Source of the DNA: Agrobacterium vitis
GTDB lineage: Bacteria; Pseudomonadota; Alphaproteobacteria; Rhizobiales; Rhizobiaceae
Reading direction: 5' to 3'
NCBI RefSeq assembly: GCF_013337045.2
Contig: NZ_CP118259.1
Location: 2,542,001 to 2,606,000, forward strand
DNA length: 64,000 nucleotides
The notes under the pieces were generated by a model, which was not told the DNA's origin, did no database searches, and worked only from the letters and a program-made list of their open reading frames with translations. Position 1 is the first letter of the stretch, and each line of letters begins with the position of its first letter. Made by a program: the position numbers and the translations under genes. Below are positions 41,736 to 49,617 of the stretch, piece after piece.

Positions 41736-42296
41736 TCCGCCGCCCGTCGCGCTACCCATACAGGGATAAGCTATGTGTCGGTACGGCGGCTGAAACCACT
41801 GCCGTAGGGTTGCTGTGGTAACCGTTAGACAATCCTCAGGTGGTCAATTTCGTGTTTTTGGCGCTTCCCACCTTTCCTGCTGCATGGGCACGGCGTCCAC
41901 CCGAAAATTCTCATGATTTTCAAAGGGGTGGCTAAGGTGGGAAGTTTAGGACCGAGGTAGGAAGAGATTTCCCACCTTGGAAATCCCCAGCGCGCCGGGG
42001 CATCCCCAAAAGACTGATCCTAAACGCTCCATTTTACGAGATCACGCCATACGCAATCGCGATTTTCCTTTTATCTTCAAAATGTTGTTCTCGTCAGCAT
42101 GATTGACAGAACAATGCGTGAAGAATGCGCAAATCTGTCCAGAAGATTGCGCGATAATTTGACCTTTAAGCCTGTCCATGTGCATTTCACCGCCCGGACC
42201 GTTGGGGCATGCAGCATAAGTTTATCGTTATTTTACGGTAGGTTGGACGGGAGCGCGTTTGGCTGGTTCATGTCCAGAAGGTAATACCCCCCTACA
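41736..42296. other. Phage left-end non-coding region
   Basis: No convincing gene occurs in 561 bases. It holds three copies of a CCCACCTT-type motif: CTTCCCACCTT at 41864-41874, its inverse AAGGTGGGAAG at 41934-41944, and TTTCCCACCTT at 41967-41977. Transposase-type sites TGTCCAGAAG lie at 42136-42145 and 42271-42280, with a partial TGTCCA at 42173. In Mu this part of the genome holds the end sites and control DNA. Confidence 0.7.
42136..42280 (-). repeat. Transposase-binding sites at the phage left end (L1 and L2)
   Basis: TGTCCAGAAG at 42271-42280 ends 16 bases from the tip, the same offset as site R1 at the other end. A second exact copy lies at 42136-42145, 135 bp inward, echoing the wider spacing of the Mu left-end sites. 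Confidence 0.85.
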
Positions 42297-42301
42297 CCGA
42301 C
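42297..42301. repeat. Right copy of the 5-bp target duplication CCGAC
   Basis: CCGAC directly follows the tip ...CCTACA and is identical to 2284-2288. Confidence 0.92.
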
Positions 42302-42330
42302 CTTTTTCCATTCCGGCATCTACTTCACTT

Positions 42331-42376
42331 AGAGTCTGTCTAGTTCAGATTGAACCAGACAGACTCTAGATTTTTT
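42331..42376 (+). terminator. Strong hairpin terminator just outside the prophage
   Basis: AGAGTCTGTCT (42331-42341) pairs with AGACAGACTCT (42357-42367), and inside them GTTCA pairs with TGAAC around a GAT loop, giving 16 bp with one mismatch. It is followed by AGA and a T run (42371-42376). Before the phage inserted, this hairpin stood about 90 bp downstream of tRNA-Met. Confidence 0.8.
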
Positions 42377-42582
42377 GTTTTCGTTTCTCTTCTCGGGAAA
42401 ACCAGTGACCATTTTCCCCTGAAAAACTTTAAAAGCTCCATCTTTTAAAGGCATTTTTAAAAGAATAAAACCTTCGTGGATTTGTCAAATTTAAAGTTGA
42501 CTCCCTTTGTATAGTTCATATTGTCCGCCTGTGACGGAGACGGGATATCTCCTCACGCCGACAGCATGAAGGAAGGCGGAGT

Positions 42583-44769
42583 ATGACGAAAATGACGAAG
42601 GGGGCCGGTGGACGCGCGCAGCCTGCGAACCGGACGATGTCCAGACATGGACAATTGCTGCTAGCCAATATTGCTGGACTGGCGTTGATTGCCGCCGCCT
42701 CGCAAGCCTGGTCGCAAGAGAAAGATACGGAGCTCTCGACCATTACCGTTCAGGGCAAAGCCTCGGCCACCGGCCCGGATGCCAATATCGTCGCCAAGGA
42801 GACGACTGTCGGCAGCAAGACCGATACACCGATCATCGACATTCCCCTGGCTGTCTCCGTTGTCACCATGAAGGAAATGGAAACGCGCGGCGTCAGCGAC
42901 ATGCAGGCCGCCGTCGCCTATACGTCCGGTGTGGTTGTTGATGAATTCGGCTCCGACGATCGCTACGACTATTACCGTATTCGCGGCTTCGACACGACGA
43001 CACTCGGCATCTATCGCGATGGCCTGAGTGCGCGCATTCCCGCCTGGTTTACCGCAGCCCGCACCGAGCCCTACGGCCTGGAACGGGTGGAAGTGCTGAA
43101 AGGCTCGACTTCCACCTTGTTCGGCCTCAACGGTCCGGGCGGGATGATCAATGCCGTCACCAAGCATCCGACCGACACATTCCATGCCGAGGTTTATACC
43201 ACCTTCGGCGACAACCATATCGAAACAGGCACGGATTTTGGTGGGCCGCTCGACAAGGAAGGTGTCTTTACCTACCGCGTCACCGCCAAATGGCAGAATG
43301 CCGACCTGGGCTCGGATTATTCCAACGATGACCGCATCTACGTCGCACCGGCTCTGACCATCAGCCCGGACGAGAGCACCTCGCTGACCTTCCTCACCGA
43401 CTACAACAAGCGCAACACCACACCGGCCCTGGGCTTCCCTGCTGGTCTTGACGTCGACACGACCCGGTTCTACGGCGAGCCGGACTTCAACAAATTCGAC
43501 ACCATCCAGAAGGATGTCGGCTACGAGTTTCGCCACGAGATCACCGAGGGTCTGACTTTCCGGCAGAATGCCCGTTACTCGCATGTGGACCTGGACTATG
43601 AGACAGTCTATGGCGCCAGCACGGATTCGAGCGCCAATCGGACGGCCTATGCCGTGGACGGCGTGGCGGATCGCTTCGCCATCGACAACCAGCTGGAATA
43701 TGACACCAGCACGGATCGCCTCGACAGCAAGACTTTGCTGGGTGTCGACTATTCCTATGACAGCACCCATGAAGTTATTGGCTATGGCTCGGCCCCAGGC
43801 ATCGACATGAACGATCCGGTGTTCTGCGGTCGCTCCTGTGTGTCTCTCGATCCCTATCTCGATTGGAAGGTCAAGCAGAAGGCGCTCGGTATCTACGCGC
43901 AGGAACAGTTGACGCTGGATGACCGCTGGATCCTGACGCTCGGCGGGCGCTATGACTATGTCAATACTACCGCGGATTACCTAAGCCCCGGCACAAATAG
44001 CGACTACTTTTCCAAAGCGGGCTCATCAGATAATAATACCTCAGAAGCCTTCACCAAACGGATTGGCTTGAGCTACAAGATCACGCCGGAACTTGCTGCC
44101 TATGCCAATTACTCCACGTCCTTCCAGCCGCTCGTGACACCAACCGCCAATGGCTATTCCGTTAGCGGCTCACTGAAGCCGCAGGAAGGCGAACAGTATG
44201 AAATCGGCTTGAAATACAAGCCCGACAGTTTCGACGCCCTGTTTACGGTCGCCCTGTTCGACATAACCCAAACCAATGTTCCCTCCAACGTCACCCCCAT
44301 ACTACAGCGCCAGATCGGCAAGGTCGGGGTGCGCGGCGTGGAAGTGGAGGGCAAGGTGGCGCTCAACGACCGCTGGAACATGACGCTTGCCTATTCCTAC
44401 TGGGATGCCGAGATCAAGGAAGACGGTACCGGCGGCAATGCAGGCAACCGGCCTGAGCGTGTTCCGAGGAACACCGCCTCGGCCTGGGTCGATTATACCA
44501 TTCCCGGCGATGGCTGGCGCGGCGACCTGACGCTGGGTGGCGGTGTCCGGTATGTCGGCTCCAGCTACGGCGATTCGGCCAATACCGTGAAGGTCGATGC
44601 CTATACGGTGGTCGATGCGATGGCGAGCTACAAGGTGACCGAAAACGTCACCTTCGCCATCAATGCCAAGAACCTGTTCGACAAGAAATACGTCACCACC
44701 ACCTATTACGGCAGCTCCTACTACGGCGACCGCCGTACAGTGCTGGGGACGCTTAAATATACCTGGTAA
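42583..44769 (+). CDS. TonB-dependent siderophore receptor (FhuA-type), copy 1
   Basis: This 728-aa outer-membrane protein has a signal peptide ending near SQAWSQ, a TonB box-like ELSTITVQG, a plug domain (IPLAVSVVTMKEM, YYRIRGFD, LERVEVLKGSTS) and a 22-strand barrel ending in TLKYTW with C-terminal aromatic. It imports a ferric hydroxamate-type siderophore with TonB energy. It lies beside a FhuBCD-like importer and is followed by a strong terminator. Confidence 0.92.
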   Translation: MTKMTKGAGGRAQPANRTMSRHGQLLLANIAGLALIAAASQAWSQEKDTELSTITVQGKASATGPDANIVAKETTVGSKTDTPIIDIPLAVSVVTMKEMETRGVSDMQAAVAYTSGVVVDEFGSDDRYDYYRIRGFDTTTLGIYRDGLSARIPAWFTAARTEPYGLERVEVLKGSTSTLFGLNGPGGMINAVTKHPTDTFHAEVYTTFGDNHIETGTDFGGPLDKEGVFTYRVTAKWQNADLGSDYSNDDRIYVAPALTISPDESTSLTFLTDYNKRNTTPALGFPAGLDVDTTRFYGEPDFNKFDTIQKDVGYEFRHEITEGLTFRQNARYSHVDLDYETVYGASTDSSANRTAYAVDGVADRFAIDNQLEYDTSTDRLDSKTLLGVDYSYDSTHEVIGYGSAPGIDMNDPVFCGRSCVSLDPYLDWKVKQKALGIYAQEQLTLDDRWILTLGGRYDYVNTTADYLSPGTNSDYFSKAGSSDNNTSEAFTKRIGLSYKITPELAAYANYSTSFQPLVTPTANGYSVSGSLKPQEGEQYEIGLKYKPDSFDALFTVALFDITQTNVPSNVTPILQRQIGKVGVRGVEVEGKVALNDRWNMTLAYSYWDAEIKEDGTGGNAGNRPERVPRNTASAWVDYTIPGDGWRGDLTLGGGVRYVGSSYGDSANTVKVDAYTVVDAMASYKVTENVTFAINAKNLFDKKYVTTTYYGSSYYGDRRTVLGTLKYTW

Positions 44770-44802
44770 CGGGTACGCGGTCATCAGAATGCAAATCAAC
44801 GG

Positions 44803-44836
44803 AACCGGGGGCTTCGAAAGAAGTCGCCGGTTTTTT
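44803..44836 (+). terminator. Intrinsic terminator of the first receptor gene
   Basis: AACCGG ... CCGGTT with inner GGCTTC/GAAGTC and GAAA loop, followed by TTTTTT (44831-44836), 33 bases after the receptor stop. Confidence 0.92.
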
Positions 44837-44890
44837 GCGCCTGCCGCAAGGCTGATTAGCCATTGGACCGAAAACTAAGGTTCGATTTGA

Positions 44891-44934
44891 AATTACAGCG
44901 CCGTGCGCCATATATGGCGCACGGCGCTGTAATT
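44891..44934. repeat. Perfect 44-bp palindrome
   Basis: Arms of 22 bp begin AATTACAGCGCC and meet at CCATATATGG (centre 44912/44913) with no loop. It could extrude as a cruciform. It lies directly next to a RIME-type element. Confidence 0.95.
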
Positions 44935-44941
44935 GGCTTCG

Positions 44942-44988
44942 CCCCCCTCATCCCCCTGCCGGGGACTTCTCCCCGCAGGGGAGAAAAG
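44942..44988 (+). repeat. RIME-like rhizobial intergenic element, copy 1
   Basis: The sequence contains CCCCCTCATCCCCCTGCCGG and CTTCTCCCCGCAGGGGAGAA. I recognise it as a widespread Rhizobium/Agrobacterium palindromic repeat. Copy 2 lies inverted at 45212, copy 3 at 55287. Confidence 0.75.
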
Positions 44989-45105
44989 GCCAACACGACA
45001 GCACTGAGCCTCATCCTAAGGCTGCTGGCAAAGGGGTTTATCGGCTTTTGCCGCGCATATAATACCAAGGCCCGAAGATGCTGACGCATCCTCACCTGAT
45101 AACAT

Positions 45106-45148
45106 TTTCGAATATCTCAAATGCATCAAAGGCTTGAGATATTCGAAA
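45106..45148. repeat. 15-bp inverted repeat
   Basis: TTTCGAATATCTCAA (45106-45120) and TTGAGATATTCGAAA (45134-45148) are perfect inverses with a 13-bp spacer. There is no T tract, so it is not an obvious terminator. Confidence 0.9.
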
Positions 45149-45211
45149 CAGGCATACCAACGGTCATTTTCAATGACTCTTGATATAAGGCACAAGAGGA
45201 TGCCGCAGGTC

Positions 45212-45257
45212 TCTTCTCCCCATCGGGGAGAAGGTCCCGGCAGGGGGATGAGGGGGT
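45212..45257 (-). repeat. RIME-like element, copy 2 (inverted)
   Basis: The reverse complement contains CCCCCTCATCCCCCTGCCGG and CTTCTCCCCGATGGGGAGAA, matching copy 1 apart from a few changes. Confidence 0.75.
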
Positions 45258-45317
45258 ACGCGGCATATAAAAACGTTTGAGTCGTGTACTGTGAATGCGT
45301 ATTTTCACCTCGATACT

Positions 45318-45712
45318 CTATTGCTCGTTCTGCGGCAAACCGTCAGCGATATCGTAATAGTCACCCTTGTCGGCAACGAAGATATGCATTTTGAGCCGCG
45401 TCTGCGTGGGTCCACCGAATGCACCCATGGCAACGGCAATCCAATCTCGGTGAAGTGGATCGAAGAACAGCGACCTTCCGCAGACTGAGCAGAAGCCGCG
45501 CCTTACCTTTCGGAGGACCGATACCAGCTGATAGTCTCGCTGCCATCGATCTCGATTTTGTTCTTTAAAACATCGATCGACGCAAAATAATTACCAGAAT
45601 GCTTGCGGCATTTGGAACAATAGTCAGCATCAGGGGGGCAAGCATCGGGCGGCGGTAAATCAACGTTCACCTGAAAGCGAACAGCGCCGCAAGGATATGA
45701 TCCCTTGTGCAT
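45318..45712 (-). pseudogene. GFA-family (glutathione-dependent formaldehyde-activating-like) gene broken by a frameshift
   Basis: The minus strand from ATG 45712 reads MHKGSYPCGAVRFQV ... CSKCRKHSGNYFASIDV ... SWYRSSER-stop. One base out of frame the family C-terminus continues: VRRGFCSVCGRSLFFDPLH ... GAFGGPTQTRLKMHIFVADKG to TAG at 45318-45320. One missing A in GAAAGGTAAGG (near 45506-45512) explains the break. The first Cys of the usual CxCG zinc site is already Tyr. The whole gene would encode about 131 residues. Confidence 0.85.
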
Positions 45713-45783
45713 GTGTCTCTCCGTTCCCCGTCATCATCGCAATGAGAAAGTAATGCCTTGAAACGCGAGAGCAGGAAAGTCCT

Positions 45784-47763
45784 TCATGCCCTCCGGCGCA
45801 TCAGCAGGATCAGCACCGGCGCGCCGATCAGCGCGGAGACCAGGCCAGCGGCGATTTCGTAAGGGTGAACCAATGTCCGGCCAATCCAGTCGGCCATCAT
45901 CATCAGCACGCCACCGATCAGCACCGCGCCGTTCAGTTGCGGTCCGGCACGCAGCAATCCGGCCTCGCGGGCCAGATGCGGCGCCATCAGGCCGACGAAA
46001 CTCAAGGGGCCAACCGTCAGGGTAGCCGCGCCGCTCAAGGCACCTGCCAACAGCAGCAGCAACAGCCGGGCCGATGCGAGCGGCACGCCGAGTGCGCCCG
46101 CAGCGGAGGGGCCCAGCGGCAGCAGATCTAGCCAGCGGCGCAGCAGGGCGACAATCACCACCAGAGCCACGGCGATGATCGTCACCGTGATGGCACTCGT
46201 CATCGTGACATTATAGGTCGAGCCGCTCATCCAGCGCATCAGGAAGGTGGCGCGGGGATCGCCGCTCGCCGCCAGCACACCGACCACGGCATCGACCATG
46301 GCGCTGAGCGCAATACCTGCCAGCAGCACCCGCTCCGGCGCAAAACCAGCCCGAGCGGCAAACAGGAAAATCACCGCCAGCACGGTCAGCGAGCCCGCCG
46401 CGGCAAAACCGAGTTGCATGCCAAGACTTGGCGCCGCCAGAAAGAATACCGCTACCGTGACCCCGAAGGTTGCTCCGGCGCTGATGCCCAGCACTTCCGG
46501 GCTGGCCATTTCATTGCCGGTCAGCCGTTGCAGGATCAGCCCGGCCACTGCCAGCATGGCGCCAGAGGCAAAGGCAGCCAGCACGCGAGGAAAGCGCACA
46601 GGCAGAATTTCGCCGTAGAGCGAGGGGGACAGAAAAGCCCAATCGCCGACGGTACTGCGCCCGAACAGCAGCGCCATGGCAATCAGCATCACACCACCGA
46701 TCAGCACGACGATCAGGACCGTCCGCGTCGAGGCGAAGTGCCGAGGCTTCGGCACCCGCTCGACCATGATCCGATGCCGGGTTTTCAACAGTGGCAGCAG
46801 CACCAGCAGCAGCGGCGAACCGAACAAGGCGGTGACGGCCCCGGTCGGCAGCATATCGCTGAATTGATCGGCAAGCAGCAGCAATGCACTATCGGCAAAG
46901 AACAGCAAGGCCGCGCCGATCAATGTGGACCAGACCAAAAGGGCGCCGGAGCGCCGCGCGCCGGTCAGCCGGGCAAGCGTTGGCGCAACGAGACCGATAA
47001 AGCCGATGACCCCGACCGCGCTGGTGACGAAGGCCGCCAGCAGCACGGCAAGCGCGATAGCCGCCGCCCTCAGATGACCAGTCTTGACGCCGAGCGCCGT
47101 TGCTCCCGCCTCGCCCAGTTCCACCAGCGCCAGCGGCCGCAGCAGCAGCGCGGCGGCGACGGCCACCAGCCCGACCTTGGGCAGAAGCGCGAGCGGCAAG
47201 GCCCAGCTTTGCTGGGCCAGCGATCCCGCCCCCCAGATGAACAGGGAGACCAGATAGCGCTCATTGAGCAGCACCAGCACGCTCGACAACGCCCCGCACC
47301 ACAGGCTGACCACCAGCCCGGACATAACCAGCGAAAACGGTGAAAATCCGCGCCTCAGCCCCATCAGCAGCACGAGGCCCGCAGCAATAGCGCTTCCGGC
47401 CAGCGCCACCATGTCACGGCCAAACCCCAGCAGGCCCGGCGACAGCAACAGCGCCAGGACGATGGCGAGATTCGCCCCGGCTGAAACCCCAAGCGTGGTT
47501 GGCGAGGCCAGCGGATTGCGCAGCACCTGCTGGAACAGCGCGCCCGACAAGGATAGTGCGCCCCCGCAAATCAACGCCATCGCCATGCGCGGCAGGGTGG
47601 CGTTGTAAAGCACGGCATAATCGATGTCGTAACCCGCACTTTCAGGACGCGCCAGTACCGGCGCAATGCCGTGCCAGGCCATCAGGCCGCCAAGACCGGC
47701 GAGCAGCAGGGTGACGAGGAGCGGACCTAGATAGGACGGTCTGGAAGAGAACGGAATATTCAT
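45784..47763 (-). CDS. fhuB: Ferric hydroxamate permease, fused FecCD type (FhuB-like)
   Basis: This 659-aa inner-membrane protein is a tandem duplication of two FecCD-type permease halves of about ten membrane helices each. Both halves carry the ATPase-contact and helix motif: LRNPLASPTTLGVSAGANL (first) and EMASPEVLGISAGATF (second). Such double-length permeases are typical of FhuB. It overlaps the end of the fhuD-like gene by 4 bases (ATGA) in the order fhuC-fhuD-fhuB. Confidence 0.93.
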   Translation of the reverse strand: MNIPFSSRPSYLGPLLVTLLLAGLGGLMAWHGIAPVLARPESAGYDIDYAVLYNATLPRMAMALICGGALSLSGALFQQVLRNPLASPTTLGVSAGANLAIVLALLLSPGLLGFGRDMVALAGSAIAAGLVLLMGLRRGFSPFSLVMSGLVVSLWCGALSSVLVLLNERYLVSLFIWGAGSLAQQSWALPLALLPKVGLVAVAAALLLRPLALVELGEAGATALGVKTGHLRAAAIALAVLLAAFVTSAVGVIGFIGLVAPTLARLTGARRSGALLVWSTLIGAALLFFADSALLLLADQFSDMLPTGAVTALFGSPLLLVLLPLLKTRHRIMVERVPKPRHFASTRTVLIVVLIGGVMLIAMALLFGRSTVGDWAFLSPSLYGEILPVRFPRVLAAFASGAMLAVAGLILQRLTGNEMASPEVLGISAGATFGVTVAVFFLAAPSLGMQLGFAAAGSLTVLAVIFLFAARAGFAPERVLLAGIALSAMVDAVVGVLAASGDPRATFLMRWMSGSTYNVTMTSAITVTIIAVALVVIVALLRRWLDLLPLGPSAAGALGVPLASARLLLLLLAGALSGAATLTVGPLSFVGLMAPHLAREAGLLRAGPQLNGAVLIGGVLMMMADWIGRTLVHPYEIAAGLVSALIGAPVLILLMRRRA

Positions 47764-48659
47764 GCTTGACTGTCCAGGTAATCGGTTAGCAGGCGAGCGA
47801 AGCGCATGGCTTCGACCACCATCCCGAACATCAGGGTCGAGGGCAGGACGGCGAAGCGCTCCGGCTTTGCCATCGGCAAGGCCTGCCAGAGCGGGCTTTT
47901 CGCCAAGGTCGGCATGACATCGGCGGGAACAGGCTCGAAAGCGATCAGCCGGGCGCGCGGATCGGTGATTGTCGCCAGGGTCTCGATGCCGATCAGCTCG
48001 AAACCCCAGTAATTGCCGGGCTTTGTCCAGGCATTTGTGAGGCCGAGCCGCTGGAGAACATCGTGATAAAGACCAGGCGCCGTATAGACCCGCACATGGC
48101 GGGCATCCATGAAATTGACCAGCGCCACCGGCGGTGCATTCAGCCGGGCAAGGCGGGCGCGGCAGGCATCGAAAAACGCATCGGCCTCGGCGAGAAAGGC
48201 CTCGGCCCTCGCCTCCAGCCGCATCACCTTGCCGAGATCCCGCGTCGCACTGTAAGAGGCCGTCAGGATATCGGTGGTGTCAGGCGCATAGACGCTGGCG
48301 CGAAACAGCGGTGCCAAGGCTTCCAGCCGCGGGTTCAGCGGGTCGTTAAAGGCTGTAGACAGGATCAGGTCGGGCTTCAGGGCGATCAGCAATTCGAAAT
48401 TGACCTCCCAGGACGAGCCGAGATCGATCACGCCGTCAGGCATGCGCGGTTCTTCCACCCATTTGTCCCAATCGGCCAGAGATGCGACCGCCAGTGGCTT
48501 GCCCCCGAAAGCCAGCAGCGTCGAGGCAAGGCCGTAATCCAGGCAGACAACCCGGGCAGGCGTAGCACTCTCAGCCCGGGCAGCAGACGCCATGAACAGG
48601 CTCACACCTCCGGCCAAAAGATGGCGGCGGCTGAGCGGCAGGAAAGGATCAGCAGACAT
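47760..48659 (-). CDS. fhuD: Iron-siderophore substrate-binding protein (FhuD-like), Tat exported
   Basis: The 299-aa periplasmic protein has a twin-arginine signal, LSRRHLLAGGVSLFMA, cleaved near ARA. It has the two-lobed binding-protein fold joined by a long helix, with motifs VVCLDYGLASTLLAFG and LKPDLILSTAF. It hands the ferric siderophore to the FhuB-like permease. ATG 48659 lies inside the end of fhuC (11-base overlap). Confidence 0.9.
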   Translation of the reverse strand: MSADPFLPLSRRHLLAGGVSLFMASAARAESATPARVVCLDYGLASTLLAFGGKPLAVASLADWDKWVEEPRMPDGVIDLGSSWEVNFELLIALKPDLILSTAFNDPLNPRLEALAPLFRASVYAPDTTDILTASYSATRDLGKVMRLEARAEAFLAEADAFFDACRARLARLNAPPVALVNFMDARHVRVYTAPGLYHDVLQRLGLTNAWTKPGNYWGFELIGIETLATITDPRARLIAFEPVPADVMPTLAKSPLWQALPMAKPERFAVLPSTLMFGMVVEAMRFARLLTDYLDSQA

Positions 48660-49464
48660 AGGCGAGCGGGATCTCCAAACCTGGATGGCGGGTGACGTCC
48701 ATATCAACGCCGTAAATGGCGTTCAGCGTCTCGCGGGTCATCAGGGCCGTGGGTGAGCCCTCGGCAATCAACTGCCCGGCCTTCAGCGCATAGAGCCGGT
48801 CGCAGAAACGGCTGGCCATGTTGATGTCATGCAGGACGATGATGACGCTCAGCCCCTTTTCCTGCGACAAGCGGCGCACCAGCGCCAGCACCTCCATCTG
48901 ATGGGCGATGTCGAGCGCCGAGGTCGGCTCATCCAGCAGCAGGCATTCGCTATCCTGCGCCACCAGCATGGCGATCCAGGCCCGCTGACGCTCACCGCCC
49001 GACAGCGTATCCACCATGCGGTCCGCCATGGGCAGGACATGGGTGAGATCCAGCGCCTCTTCCACCTTGGCCTTATCAACCTCGGTAAACCGGCCAAGCG
49101 CGCCATGCCAGGGATAGCGTCCGCAGGCCACCAGTTCGCGCACCGTCATGCCATGGGCCGCCGTGACGTCCTGCGGCAGATAGGCAACCTTGCGGGCAAA
49201 ATCGCGCGCGCCAAGCGCACCGGCATCCGCCCCGGCAAAATGGATCGTCCCGGATGTCAGGCTTTGCTGGCGGGCGAGAAGCTTGAGCAATGTGGATTTG
49301 CCCGAGCCGTTATGGCCGACCAGGCCGGAAATCTCACCCTTGCGAAAACCGATTGACACATCCCGCAACAAGGCCCGGCCATCGACGGTGAAACCAAGCG
49401 CCTGCGTTTCGAAAATCATCCCTGCCTTATCAGCAGCCTGGATGTTACGATGTTCGCTCGCCAT
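48649..49464 (-). CDS. fhuC: Iron-siderophore ABC transporter ATPase (FhuC-like)
   Basis: The 271-aa cytoplasmic ATPase shows Walker A GHNGSGKS (50-57), signature LSGGERQ (154-160) and Walker B CLLLDEP (174-180) followed by TSALD. ATG 49464 with AGAGGA upstream is chosen; the frame opens at 49533 with an unlikely sequence. It leads the fhuCDB operon, read away from the AraC-type regulator. Confidence 0.93.
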   Translation of the reverse strand: MASEHRNIQAADKAGMIFETQALGFTVDGRALLRDVSIGFRKGEISGLVGHNGSGKSTLLKLLARQQSLTSGTIHFAGADAGALGARDFARKVAYLPQDVTAAHGMTVRELVACGRYPWHGALGRFTEVDKAKVEEALDLTHVLPMADRMVDTLSGGERQRAWIAMLVAQDSECLLLDEPTSALDIAHQMEVLALVRRLSQEKGLSVIIVLHDINMASRFCDRLYALKAGQLIAEGSPTALMTRETLNAIYGVDMDVTRHPGLEIPLAYVC

Positions 49465-49617
49465 CAAAGATCCTCTAATACAAGGTGCCACCAAGCTTGA
49501 ACTGGATGGATAAAACATGATAATAAAAATCAACTATACACAGTCTTGCCGGTTCGCAAGTGTGTTTTCAACACAGTTTTGCCCATCGCCCGCACGTCAC
49601 TTGTCCCGGATTGGCCA
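49465..49617. promoter_or_regulatory. Divergent promoter region between fhuC and the AraC-type gene
   Basis: The region is AT-rich around 49515-49540 (ATGATAATAAAAATCAAC) and must hold both promoters. Iron-responsive sites are likely but I could not define one with confidence. Confidence 0.4.

Larger units (their letters stand above)
2289..42296 (-). mobile_element. Complete Mu-like transposable prophage, 40,008 bp
   Basis: Both tips start TGT when read inward, and both have ACCTTCTGGACA ending 26 bases from the tip. They are bordered by identical CCGAC pentamers. Inside lie homologues of Mu c/ner-type regulators, A, B, Gam, GemA, Mor, lysis genes, small and large terminase, portal, F, G, protease, capsid, gp36-gp38, sheath, tube, tape measure, baseplate, fibres and com. 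All but a few accessory and regulatory genes are read leftwards, so the phage left end is at 42296 and its right end at 2289. No essential Mu-type gene is obviously broken, so the element may be functional. Confidence 0.97.
44837..45317. other. Repeat-rich non-coding region
   Basis: No gene is supported. The stretch holds a 44-bp perfect palindrome (44891-44934), two inverted copies of a rhizobial intergenic element (44942-44988 and 45212-45257) and a 15-bp inverted repeat (45106-45148). The short frames across it have no coding character. Confidence 0.7.

Noticed and set aside
42661..43770. Open frame of 369 codons opposite the first receptor gene
   Set aside because: Same reason: antisense to a certain receptor gene, no motif, no ribosome site.
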